The position numbers and the translations under genes were made by a program. A stretch of 64,000 nt of DNA from a virus: positions 45,630 to 109,629 of IMG/VR virus record IMGVR_UViG_3300046787_000129; one strand, written 5' to 3'. Below are positions 46,136 to 53,351 of this stretch, piece after piece. Position 1 is the first letter of the stretch. Every line of letters begins with the position of its first letter. Below the pieces are notes generated by a model, which did not search any database, was not told the DNA's origin, and saw only the letters and a list, made by a program, of their open reading frames with translations.

Positions 46136-46561
46136 ATGGAATATTTACTGGGATCACTTGTAACAGTAGCATTATTCTTTATCACTAGAAGAATCTTTAA
46201 TAGTACAGATAGCAAAGACCGTGACTTTAAGATAGTACATAGTCAGAGTTATGTGTATAGTCTAGTCAAACCACTCCTAAACCTTCAGTATATTGTAAGC
46301 AACAAGACCACTCAGGCATCTAAGTATTTAGATAGCCTATATGTCAGGGTAGTTATTGCAGAAAATAAAGCATACTGGATAACAGGAAATACATTCTTCG
46401 TAGCAGATGAAGAAGATGGTTTCGTTGACAAGGACACTGCAAAACCTGTAGACGTAATGTCTATGGATGATGTACAATTAAAGAAGATGATGTTTATTGT
46501 AGAAACACTCACGGAAGGAGCAGAAGATGAAGATCGCAATTCAGGGAACAAAAAGTTTTAA
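46136..46561 (+). CDS. Membrane-anchored hypothetical protein
   Basis: A 141-residue protein with one N-terminal membrane helix (YLLGSLVTVALFFITRRIF) and a soluble cytoplasmic domain. The soluble part is acidic towards the end (VADEEDGFVDKDT). No motif is recognised. It is read from a predicted leaderless transcript, and the start of the next gene lies within its last 35 bases. Confidence 0.6.
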   Translation: MEYLLGSLVTVALFFITRRIFNSTDSKDRDFKIVHSQSYVYSLVKPLLNLQYIVSNKTTQASKYLDSLYVRVVIAENKAYWITGNTFFVADEEDGFVDKDTAKPVDVMSMDDVQLKKMMFIVETLTEGAEDEDRNSGNKKF

Positions 46562-46877
46562 CGACTACACTATTTTTCTAAGAGCCATGGGCACAGCGAT
46601 GTCCTCTATGACTCCAGAAGATAGAGAGTTAACCATATTTTCTGCAGGACCAATGCAGATTAACTCATTCGGCATGGAGTTTTCTAACATATCTGAGCGT
46701 AGCCTAAAGGCTCGTGGTATCAGAATTAAGTTAGTTAAAGTTCCACCTAGCTGGATAAAGACAAACATTCACGATATAGATTACCTAGCATACTTCAGTA
46801 AGCCAAAGGAGCCACTGTCTGATCTAGTAGATTATGCAGAGGCCAAGGATATTGAAGTCGGAGTCTATAGATATTAA
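46527..46877 (+). CDS. Possible SLOG/Rossmann-type protein
   Basis: A 116-residue protein starting MKIAIQGTKSFNDYTIFLRA, which resembles the first strand and helix of DUF2493/SLOG nucleotide-binding proteins. The rest (LTIFSAGPMQINS, then KARGIRIKLVKVPP) is consistent with alternating strands and helices. A strong ribosome site (GGAAGGAG) lies inside the preceding gene. Members of this superfamily bind nucleotides; its role here is unknown. Confidence 0.5.
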   Translation: MKIAIQGTKSFNDYTIFLRAMGTAMSSMTPEDRELTIFSAGPMQINSFGMEFSNISERSLKARGIRIKLVKVPPSWIKTNIHDIDYLAYFSKPKEPLSDLVDYAEAKDIEVGVYRY

Positions 46878-46896
46878 ACTTAGCAAATAAAGTGTT

Positions 46897-46905
46897 TGCT
46901 ATATT
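46897..46905 (+). promoter_or_regulatory. Extended -10 promoter (TGCTATATT)
   Basis: TGCTATATT lies 26 bases before the ATG at 46932, with AAAAGGAG in between. No -35 box is evident. Confidence 0.45.
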
Positions 46906-46931
46906 CAAATAACGAATCAAAAGGAGCTATG

Positions 46932-47141
46932 ATGTTAATCAAGTCTCTAGAACAAATGGAACAGATTGTAAAGAAGAATAAGTCTTTGATCTGGGATGGC
47001 TGGACAGTAGTAAGCCTACAGCCAACACACAATGGCGTCATGTCTAAGGACGGCGTAAAGATAAACGGTCGTTGGTATCTACAGAAGCGTTACGATGCCG
47101 ATACTAATGGATGGAATATACCAGACAATATAGTAGGCTAG
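46932..47141 (+). CDS. Small hypothetical protein upstream of whiB
   Basis: A 69-residue protein. ATG 46932 is chosen because AAGGAG ends five bases upstream; ATG 46929 is too close to that site, and the upstream in-frame codon lies in the -10 element. The sequence (SLIWDGWTVVSLQPTHNG, then KINGRWYLQKRYDADTNGW) looks like a small beta fold. It is transcribed with whiB. No known family. Confidence 0.6.
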   Translation: MLIKSLEQMEQIVKKNKSLIWDGWTVVSLQPTHNGVMSKDGVKINGRWYLQKRYDADTNGWNIPDNIVG

Positions 47142-47142
47142 T

Positions 47143-47430
47143 ATGGATAAACATGAGTGGAAAGAAAACGCAGCATGTTTAGACCTTGATAGAGACCTAT
47201 TCTTTGATAAGTATGAGGAAGACCTAGAGCTTAGGCCTAAGATAGATGCCCTGTGCTCTAACTGTCCAGTACTTAGACAGTGTTTCGCTGTTGGAATCTC
47301 CCAGAAGGAATGGGGAGTCTGGGGCGGAATCTATGTAGAGAACGGTAAGATCTCTAGAGAATTTAATAGACACAGGACAAAGCAAGATTGGGCTGAAACA
47401 TGGCAAAATCTTACAATGGATTCGGAGTAA
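47143..47430 (+). CDS. WhiB-family transcription regulator
   Basis: A 95-residue iron-sulfur protein. Four Cys ligands (12, 38, 41, 47) in C, then CSNCPVLRQC, and the turn WGVWGG at 57-62 are the family marks. WhiB proteins are confined to actinobacteria and their phages, so this is good evidence for the host. Phage versions are known to bind the host sigma factor and affect transcription or superinfection. The basic C-terminus (SREFNRHRTK) could touch DNA. Confidence 0.92.
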   Translation: MDKHEWKENAACLDLDRDLFFDKYEEDLELRPKIDALCSNCPVLRQCFAVGISQKEWGVWGGIYVENGKISREFNRHRTKQDWAETWQNLTMDSE

Positions 47431-47434
47431 CAGA

Positions 47435-48448
47435 ATGCAAACTACCCAGGTAAACTTAGGGCCAGTAGATACATATAAGTTCTTTGAAGATACTCAGCAA
47501 ATTAGATTGCCAGGTGCAGGCTCATACATAGAGCTTGCTGAATGGAATGCTGCAAACCGTACAACCATAGGTAGCGAAGATAAGGTTCTAAGCCTGATCT
47601 CTGATAACAAAAAACTGGTTGCTACGATGCATGTTTCATTTTATCACTTCTATCTAGATTTTGTTGGAAGAATCATTGAGCAGATAAACAAGCATCCAGA
47701 TACGGAAATCATTATTCATAGGCCACCTAGTGTAAATGAGCCTACTTCTGGAGCCTATGTCTTTGATTCATTCTTGCAGACGCTAGACTCGAAGGGCATC
47801 AAGTATTCTGTTTATAATCTAAGTGACTATAATGTACTAGAGATTAACAATGTATACTTGTTCTCTCACAGTAACGTCCCTAAAAATTATCCATCGGCCA
47901 TCTTTGACTTCTTCTCAGACTATGTTAGAAATCCTGGAATTACTCCGCATAGAGATATATTTCTATCTAGAAGACACATGGGGAACAGGCATTTCGGCAA
48001 TGCCCCAGAGTGGGCATGGGCTAACAATGATAACAGGATAGACAATCATGACAAGATAGAAGAGTACTTTAGTTCAATTGGGTATGAAGTAATCGTTCCA
48101 GAAACCTTAAATAGTTTTGAAGAGCAAATGAATACCTTTTACGAAGCAAGAACTATAGTGTCTACTACTAGCTCTGGACTTACAAACGCTGTATTTATGC
48201 AGCCAGGACAGACTATGATAGAGCTAGTAACACCACTGATGATCCACGTTCCAAAAGAGGGTGAGCCAGCCGAGAATGAGTTTGATCGCTGGACCATCCA
48301 GGAAGAGCTTCACCATTTTTATTCTGTAATAGCACTTCACAAGAAGCACAAGTTTCTAATGCTTGGAAACAAGTATAGAAGCTCTCAGGAAGTTATAGAG
48401 CAAATAGAAAGCGATGAATTCTTGAAACGCTTTATAGTCAGAAAGTAA
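47435..48448 (+). CDS. Glycosyltransferase family 61-like protein
   Basis: A 337-residue transferase. The C-terminal half carries the GT61/DUF563 pattern: IFLSRRHMGNRHFGN near 179-193, DNHDKIEEYFSSIGYEVIVP near 210-230, FEEQMNTFYEARTIVSTTSS near 238-258, and NAVFMQPGQTMIELV. The N-terminal half includes HVSFYHFYLDFVGRI. It is first in a cassette of four overlapping genes that look like sugar-phosphate and surface-glycan functions. The acceptor is unknown. Confidence 0.75.
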   Translation: MQTTQVNLGPVDTYKFFEDTQQIRLPGAGSYIELAEWNAANRTTIGSEDKVLSLISDNKKLVATMHVSFYHFYLDFVGRIIEQINKHPDTEIIIHRPPSVNEPTSGAYVFDSFLQTLDSKGIKYSVYNLSDYNVLEINNVYLFSHSNVPKNYPSAIFDFFSDYVRNPGITPHRDIFLSRRHMGNRHFGNAPEWAWANNDNRIDNHDKIEEYFSSIGYEVIVPETLNSFEEQMNTFYEARTIVSTTSSGLTNAVFMQPGQTMIELVTPLMIHVPKEGEPAENEFDRWTIQEELHHFYSVIALHKKHKFLMLGNKYRSSQEVIEQIESDEFLKRFIVRK

Positions 48449-49077
48449 TGATGAATAAGTTAATTATTTTTGATCTAGATGGCGTACTCATAGATAGTAA
48501 AGAGATACATTTTAATGCACTAAACCTTGCACTAAAGGAATTTGGAAACGAGTTCATAATTAGCAGGGATGAGCAGAACAGCACGTTTGAAGGGTTGACA
48601 ACCAAGTCAAAGTTAAATATATTAACTAAGACTAAGAATCTTCCAGAAAGCCTGCATTATTATGTGTGGAAGCTAAAGCAGTCATATTCGTCTGCACTAT
48701 TTATGAGCGTATCTGTAGACCAGGAACTAATTAATTTATTTAAGTTTATAAGGTCAAGCGGTATAAAGATTGCAGTAGCAAGTAATAGCATTAGAGAAAC
48801 GCTAGACACTTGCCTGAAATCTCTAGGACTTCTTGACCTTATAGACTATTCATTAAGCAATGAAGATGTAGACTTGCCAAAACCTAGTCCAGAGATGTAT
48901 AATAAAGTTATAGAGCATTTCAATACAACACCAGACAAGGTTGTTATCTTTGAAGATAGTCCTATTGGTCTTATGGCAGCCCAGGCAAGTGGTGCCATGG
49001 TAGAGCCAGTGAGAAATAGATCGGACATATGGTTCGATAGAATACTTAGAGTAGTTGAGGAATTAAATGAAGCCTAA
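48448..49077 (+). CDS. HAD-family phosphatase / phosphoglucomutase-like
   Basis: A 209-residue haloacid dehalogenase-like enzyme. Motif I is IIFDLDGVLIDS near residues 6-17, motif II lies in IAVASNSIRETL near 112, motif III includes the Lys in LPKPSPEMY near 147, and motif IV is VIFEDSPIGLMAA near 168. Such enzymes act on sugar phosphates. It overlaps GT61 by one base and the nucleotidyltransferase by 11 bases, so it probably supplies or trims the sugar used by this cassette. Confidence 0.85.
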   Translation: MMNKLIIFDLDGVLIDSKEIHFNALNLALKEFGNEFIISRDEQNSTFEGLTTKSKLNILTKTKNLPESLHYYVWKLKQSYSSALFMSVSVDQELINLFKFIRSSGIKIAVASNSIRETLDTCLKSLGLLDLIDYSLSNEDVDLPKPSPEMYNKVIEHFNTTPDKVVIFEDSPIGLMAAQASGAMVEPVRNRSDIWFDRILRVVEELNEA

Positions 49078-49777
49078 CGTAGTGATACCAATGGCAGGTC
49101 TTGGGAGCAGGTTCGCTGAAAGTGGATATGCCCTACCAAAGCCATTGATAAAGATATTTGGCAAGCCAATGATTAAGTTGGTAGTCGATAGTCTGCAGCT
49201 AGATGCTAACTATATATTTATTGTTCAGAAGGAACACAGAGTAAAGTTTCATCTAGACGACGTTCTTGACGAGATTGCTCCAGGATGTAAGATTGTAGAA
49301 GTTGATGGAGTCACCGATGGTGCTGCAAGAACAGTTCTTCTTGCTAAAGATCTTATCGATAATGACACCCCACTCATAATATCAAATTCAGACCAGGTTG
49401 TAGTATGGTCGAGTTTTACTTTCGAGTCTGTACTGGCCTCACACAGCGTTGTAGCCCTATTCCGTGCAGACGATTCCAAGTGGTCATATGCTAAGATTGA
49501 TGAGCTTGGATTAATTTGCGAGGTAGCAGAGAAGAAAGTCATTAGCAACAATGCTAGTGTTGGTATTTATGGATGGAAGACTGGCTCTGACTATGTGAAG
49601 TATGCAGAGCAGATGATATCTAAGGATATCAGGACTAACAATGAGTTCTACATCGCTCCAGTCTACAATGAGGCAATCGCTGACGGAGAGAAAATCATTC
49701 CATACTTTGTAGATGAGATGCACGGACTTGGAACTCCAGAAGACATGAATAATTTTATTAAGGATAAAGTAAAGTGA
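49067..49777 (+). CDS. Sugar-phosphate nucleotidyltransferase
   Basis: A 236-residue NTP-transferase. The N-terminal signature PMAGLGSRFAESGYALPKPL (residues 8-27) and the later SNSDQVVVWSSF motif (metal-binding Asp) identify it. It activates a sugar or related phosphate to an NDP form for transfer. There is no left-handed beta-helix domain, so it lacks the acyltransferase part of GlmU. It is linked to the GDPD gene by a GTGA overlap. Confidence 0.85.
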   Translation: MKPNVVIPMAGLGSRFAESGYALPKPLIKIFGKPMIKLVVDSLQLDANYIFIVQKEHRVKFHLDDVLDEIAPGCKIVEVDGVTDGAARTVLLAKDLIDNDTPLIISNSDQVVVWSSFTFESVLASHSVVALFRADDSKWSYAKIDELGLICEVAEKKVISNNASVGIYGWKTGSDYVKYAEQMISKDIRTNNEFYIAPVYNEAIADGEKIIPYFVDEMHGLGTPEDMNNFIKDKVK

Positions 49778-50211
49778 TTAAGATAGCACATAGGGGAAAC
49801 CAGAATGGCCCAGCACAGAATGAGAATGAGCCAACGCAGCTTGTAGCAACTCTTTCAGGCGGTTTTGATATTGAGGTAGATGTCTGGAAGGTTGAGGGAG
49901 AGTTCTTCCTAGGACACGATGCCCCACAGTATCCAGTAGACGAGCAGTTCTTGAGAGACATCGGAGACAGTGCCTGGTATCACTGTAAGAACCTCGATGC
50001 ACTGGAGCACTTCAACAAGCACCTGTCAGACCTGAGATATTTCTGGCACCAGGAAGATGCCTATACACTAACTAGCAATGGCTACATCTGGACTTATCCT
50101 GGACAACAGGTTACAGATAGATCTATCCTTGTTCATCTTGGTAAGCCAGATCTATCTACATTTGACGTTATGCCATACGCTATCTGTTCAGACTACGTAA
50201 GAGAGTTCTAG
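49774..50211 (+). CDS. GDPD-like phosphodiesterase
   Basis: A 145-residue protein with a GTG start. KIAHRGNQNG at residues 3-12, FDIEVDVWKVEG near 31-42 and FLGHDAPQYPVD near 45-56 give the His, Glu/Asp and His residues of the glycerophosphodiester phosphodiesterase family. It is much shorter than full GDPD enzymes (about 230 residues or more), so the barrel is incomplete and it may have a special substrate. It ends the glycan cassette. Confidence 0.7.
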   Translation: MIKIAHRGNQNGPAQNENEPTQLVATLSGGFDIEVDVWKVEGEFFLGHDAPQYPVDEQFLRDIGDSAWYHCKNLDALEHFNKHLSDLRYFWHQEDAYTLTSNGYIWTYPGQQVTDRSILVHLGKPDLSTFDVMPYAICSDYVREF

Positions 50212-50212
50212 C

Positions 50213-50449
50213 ATGTATACAGACGCAATGAAGAGAGCCTTTCACTCGGTAACACCACCAAAGAATTTTGCGGTACAGATAATTGACGAGGACAACTTCC
50301 TTACAGTTCGTGCTAGCGAAAGAATGTTCATGAAACTACTTGACGAAGACAAGCGTAGTGCGATAGAATATATGGTAAGAGTAAAAAAGGCACTGGAAGA
50401 TAATGGTGCAATCGTACTATTAACACGTGAAGGTGGAAAAGAAGATTAA
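50213..50449 (+). CDS. Small hypothetical protein
   Basis: A 78-residue protein that starts just after the glycan cassette and overlaps the next gene by one base. A beta-forming first half (FAVQIIDEDNFLTVRASERM) is followed by a helix. No motif is recognised and no specific role can be given. Confidence 0.6.
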   Translation: MYTDAMKRAFHSVTPPKNFAVQIIDEDNFLTVRASERMFMKLLDEDKRSAIEYMVRVKKALEDNGAIVLLTREGGKED

Positions 50450-50862
50450 TGTTAGATCTAATATCGAACATCGTACTATCTAGCATAGCTGCTTTATTGG
50501 CAGGGTATGCATTTAAGTTGCGTAGAGACAAGAAGAGACTTCTCAACTCTATAACCTCTCTCACCCTAGATAACTTTATCCTAAGAGGTGAGCTAGACAA
50601 GGCAAGAGACGAAGCACAGAACAGCAGCATAGAGCAGAGCGATGGCTTTCTAAAGTTCATCTCTGAGTCTCGTGACTGGGCATTTAAGTACATTGAAGAG
50701 GTCCAGGAAGGCCTCAAGAAGTTCTCAGACAAGGTTGGGCCAACGATTAAGTACCTAGATACCTACGGTACAACTGTTGAGACTCCACATGATAACTCAA
50801 TTAAAATAGTTTCACAGGCATATAAAGAGCTTGAAAAGCTTTTGCCACAAGATGAAAAATAA
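50449..50862 (+). CDS. Membrane-anchored coiled-coil protein
   Basis: A 137-residue protein with one N-terminal membrane helix (ISNIVLSSIAALLAGYAF), a following basic patch (RRDKKRL) and a long helical region with heptads (near 40-100). The topology (short outer end, cytoplasmic coiled coil) is like i-spanins or membrane-bound accessory proteins. A spanin would not be expected for a one-membrane actinobacterium, so its role is open. Confidence 0.55.
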   Translation: MLDLISNIVLSSIAALLAGYAFKLRRDKKRLLNSITSLTLDNFILRGELDKARDEAQNSSIEQSDGFLKFISESRDWAFKYIEEVQEGLKKFSDKVGPTIKYLDTYGTTVETPHDNSIKIVSQAYKELEKLLPQDEK

Positions 50863-50906
50863 AGTGTGGTAAACTTTTAATGGGTTTGAGCCCATAGGAG
50901 GAAACC

Positions 50907-51068
50907 ATGCTTGCACTAAAAGATACAAGTGAACTAGATGAATATACCTATAAGGTGTGTGAGATATCTGCATGTGAGAATGAAGCCACAGATTTCTATG
51001 AGGAAGAATCCTTAGATTTGTGCTATAACCACTACAAATATATGCTACACCAGGAACATTTATTTTAG
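50907..51068 (+). CDS. Tiny acidic zinc-type protein
   Basis: A 53-residue protein behind a strong ribosome site (ATAGGAGGAAACC). Cys and His residues in VCEISACENEA near 18-23 and LCYNHY near 39-42 form a possible zinc site, similar in spacing to the DUF7455-like protein at 45487. The sequence is strongly acidic. Function unknown. It lies just upstream of the holin candidate. Confidence 0.6.
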   Translation: MLALKDTSELDEYTYKVCEISACENEATDFYEEESLDLCYNHYKYMLHQEHLF

Positions 51069-51089
51069 TTTTTTAAATAGGAGAAAACA

Positions 51090-51356
51090 ATGAATGAACA
51101 ACTAAAGGCACTACTCGCATCATACGGACGATCAGTTCTTGGTGCTGCACTAGCTCTATACATGGCAGGAACACCTCTAGAGGACCTTCTGTACTCGCTA
51201 GTCGCTGCATTGGTACCAGTAGCAGTGCGTTACCTTAATCCAAAGGATGCAGCCTTCGGCAAGAAGCTCCCTCCAGTAGAGGAGATTGCTGAGGCACTCA
51301 CCAACGTTAAGGTAGTTAAGGCTCCTGCAAAGAAGAAGCCAGCTGCAAAGAAGTAA
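51090..51356 (+). CDS. Holin candidate with basic tail
   Basis: An 88-residue membrane protein with two hydrophobic segments (SVLGAALALYMAGTPL near 15-30 and LLYSLVAALVPVAVRYL near 33-49) and a strongly basic C-terminus (APAKKKPAAKK). This is the best holin-like layout in the window, comparable to holins of other actinophages. It ends in a terminator. Distance from the endolysin (about 6 kb) weakens the call. Confidence 0.6.
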   Translation: MNEQLKALLASYGRSVLGAALALYMAGTPLEDLLYSLVAALVPVAVRYLNPKDAAFGKKLPPVEEIAEALTNVKVVKAPAKKKPAAKK

Positions 51357-51373
51357 CATTCTTAATAAGTTAG

Positions 51374-51401
51374 ACGGGTTGTCGATTGACAGCCCGTTTT
51401 T
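51374..51401 (+). terminator. Terminator containing a promoter -35 box
   Basis: ACGGGTTGTC (51374-51383) pairs with GACAGCCCGT (51388-51397) around a GATT loop, followed by a T run. The right half of the loop and stem also spells TTGACA, the -35 box of the next promoter. Confidence 0.88.
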
Positions 51402-51414
51402 CTTATGCTATAAT
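51386..51414 (+). promoter_or_regulatory. Consensus promoter TTGACA-17-TATAAT for hsp20
   Basis: TTGACA (51386-51391), a 17-base spacer that ends in TGC, and TATAAT (51409-51414) form a full consensus plus extended -10 promoter. The -35 box lies inside the upstream terminator hairpin. Confidence 0.85.
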
Positions 51415-51465
51415 ATATATGCCTGCCGATTGGGGGCAATTAACTCGCTGAAAAGGAGAAATAAA

Positions 51466-51873
51466 ATGGTTACTACATTTACCCTGGATCCCTTCAAGGA
51501 TCCATTTTTTGCTGACTGGAACAAAATGTTCGGTACAGCTGCATCTGCACCAGTAAAGACATACCCACCATATAACATTGTTAAGATCAATGAAGATAAG
51601 GTTGTTATGGAATTTGCGGTAGCAGGATTTAGCCGTAAGGATATTGACATCACTACTGAAAAGAGTGTCCTTACAATCAAGGGTGAGAAGCCAGAGACTG
51701 AGGAGAAGGATTACCTACACAAGGGTATTGCTGCTCGTAAGTTTACTCGCTCATTCACACTACCAGAATTCTACGAGGTAGAGTCTGCTGGGTATGAAGA
51801 CGGTATCTTGTATATTGATCTAATTAAGAATGTTCCAGAGGAAAAGAAACCAAAGAGCATTAAGATTAAGTAA
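51466..51873 (+). CDS. Hsp20/alpha-crystallin small heat shock protein
   Basis: A 135-residue chaperone. The alpha-crystallin domain spans about 35-125: VVMEFAVAGFSRKDIDITTE, LTIKGEKPE, FTRSFTLPE, and the final YEDGILYIDLIKNVPEEKK. It ends in SIKIK, the I-x-I type tail. ATG 51466 is chosen because AAAAGGAGAAATAAA precedes it; an upstream in-frame codon lies in the promoter. It may protect folding of virion proteins during infection and is expected to be strongly expressed. Confidence 0.92.
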   Translation: MVTTFTLDPFKDPFFADWNKMFGTAASAPVKTYPPYNIVKINEDKVVMEFAVAGFSRKDIDITTEKSVLTIKGEKPETEEKDYLHKGIAARKFTRSFTLPEFYEVESAGYEDGILYIDLIKNVPEEKKPKSIKIK

Positions 51874-51925
51874 TTAATCAAAGTCCTGACCATGACTTTA
51901 AACTGGTCTTTTCTAATATCTGCGG

Positions 51926-51931
51926 TATAAT
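51926..51931 (+). promoter_or_regulatory. Leaderless-type -10 (TATAAT)
   Basis: TATAAT ends five bases before the ATG at 51937. A weak hairpin (GACCA with TGGTC, then TTTT) lies upstream, near 51888-51912, and may end the hsp20 transcript. Confidence 0.6.
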
Positions 51932-51936
51932 TAACT

Positions 51937-52215
51937 ATGGCCACTTCACATAATCTATACACGCTTAGCAACGCCACTGCGACTAGGCTTACCCCTGCTG
52001 GAATTCACTCTGGTATGGATATTACCCTTCAGAACGTAAACGATAATGGATACGTTTACATTGGATCTGAGGGCGTAACAATGACAAATTACGGATATAG
52101 GCTAGCACCCAACACAGCCGTCTCCTGGGAGCTACCAGAGCGTGATTCTATATATGCAATAGCTCAAACTAATGGAATGAATCTTGCAGTTATAAAGACT
52201 GGCTTGGAGAAGTAA
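51937..52215 (+). CDS. Small beta-rich virion decoration candidate
   Basis: A 92-residue protein that looks like a single beta sandwich (HSGMDITLQNVNDNGYVYIG near 24-43). The presence of repeated Gly and aromatic residues and no signal or membrane segment is typical of capsid decoration or head fibre base proteins. It is followed immediately by another beta-rich protein. Structural role inferred. Confidence 0.5.
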   Translation: MATSHNLYTLSNATATRLTPAGIHSGMDITLQNVNDNGYVYIGSEGVTMTNYGYRLAPNTAVSWELPERDSIYAIAQTNGMNLAVIKTGLEK

Positions 52216-52216
52216 A

Positions 52217-52882
52217 ATGGCTAAATTTGGGGGAATACATCAAGACGGCTTTCAGCATATATCAAATCTAGACTATGCACAGTTTGATACAACTAATACT
52301 ACGCCTCCTGCAACAGAGGGCAGAATGGCATGGAATGGTTCTGATGGCACTATGGACATTAAGCTTCAAAACGGTGTAACGCTGCAGGTGGGTCAGGAGT
52401 TTGTTGCCAAGGTTGCTAACTATACTGGATCACTTATTCCAGAGGGTGCGGCTGTTCGGGTAGAAGGTGCACAAGGACAGCGTTTGAGCGTTGCCTTAGC
52501 AGCAGCTACCAACGATATTGCTTCTGCTACAACTCTTGGAGTGGTAACACACACTGGTGGAATAGCTCATGGATCTTCTGGATATATAACTATCTTAGGT
52601 CTTGTTCGTGAGATAGATACCTCAGACTTTGAGGACGGGGATGTTCTTTATCTTACAGCAACCCCTGGCGTTTGGTCTAACGTAAAGCCAGCTGCTCCAA
52701 CTCACACTATTCAGATAGGTTACGTTGTTAACGCTGCTAATGGCAATGCTGGCAGTATCTACGTTCACGTGCAAAATGGGTACGAGTTAGATGAACTTCA
52801 TAACGTTAAGATAACTACACCACAAGATGGTCAGACATTAAAGTATCAGGCATCTACAGGCCTATGGGTTAATTCATTCTAG
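52217..52882 (+). CDS. Head fibre/decoration-like structural protein
   Basis: A 221-residue beta-rich protein. EGRMAWNGSDGTMDIKLQNG near 34-53, then LGVVTHTGGIAHGSSGYITI near 106-125, and VQNGYELDELHNVKITTPQD near 184-203 resemble phage head fibre and long tail-fibre collar domains. The preceding gene ends two bases upstream. It is placed well away from the tail genes, which fits a capsid-surface accessory protein. Confidence 0.6.
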   Translation: MAKFGGIHQDGFQHISNLDYAQFDTTNTTPPATEGRMAWNGSDGTMDIKLQNGVTLQVGQEFVAKVANYTGSLIPEGAAVRVEGAQGQRLSVALAAATNDIASATTLGVVTHTGGIAHGSSGYITILGLVREIDTSDFEDGDVLYLTATPGVWSNVKPAAPTHTIQIGYVVNAANGNAGSIYVHVQNGYELDELHNVKITTPQDGQTLKYQASTGLWVNSF

Positions 52883-52886
52883 TCTG

Positions 52887-52895
52887 TGATATACT
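52887..52895 (+). promoter_or_regulatory. Leaderless-type extended -10 (TGATATACT)
   Basis: TGATATACT ends six bases before the ATG at 52902. It is the same hexamer and spacing as at 43017. No ribosome site is present. Confidence 0.65.
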
Positions 52896-52901
52896 TTTAC
52901 T

Positions 52902-53351
52902 ATGGATGAATTAATTAATACACTAAAAAAGCTACTTGCAGACAATATTGCTCTCAAGTTTAAGTCTCATGGATACCACTGGAATGTTGAAGGCGATGAC
53001 TTCAAGCAGTTCCACGAATTCTTTGGAGAGATCTATGAGAACTATGATGCCGCTACAGATAACTATGCGGAGTGGATCCGTATATTTAAGGCATACTCAC
53101 CTTACCGTTTGGTTGACTTCTTTGACACATCTAGTGTTGGAGAGCCAACAATTGTAGGAGATGCTCAGCCAATGCTGGCAGACCTATACATGTCTATTGA
53201 AAAGCACATTGAAGACCTTGTGGTCGCATCTGATGTTGCTAACGCTGCTAAGCAATATGGCCTAGCAAACTTCTTTGCAGACCGCCAGACGGCTTCTCAG
53301 AAGTTCTGCTGGCAGATTCGTGCAAGCATGGAACTAGAGGAGATGGACTAA
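52902..53351 (+). CDS. Dps/ferritin-like protein
   Basis: A 149-residue four-helix protein. The ferroxidase-type residues lie in FKSHGYHWNVEGDDFKQFHE (about 20-39) and YDAATDNYAEWIRI (about 48-61), as in Dps. It ends acidic rather than with the Lys-rich DNA-binding tail of many Dps proteins. It could store iron or protect DNA from oxidation during infection. It overlaps the next gene by TAATG. Confidence 0.85.
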   Translation: MDELINTLKKLLADNIALKFKSHGYHWNVEGDDFKQFHEFFGEIYENYDAATDNYAEWIRIFKAYSPYRLVDFFDTSSVGEPTIVGDAQPMLADLYMSIEKHIEDLVVASDVANAAKQYGLANFFADRQTASQKFCWQIRASMELEEMD

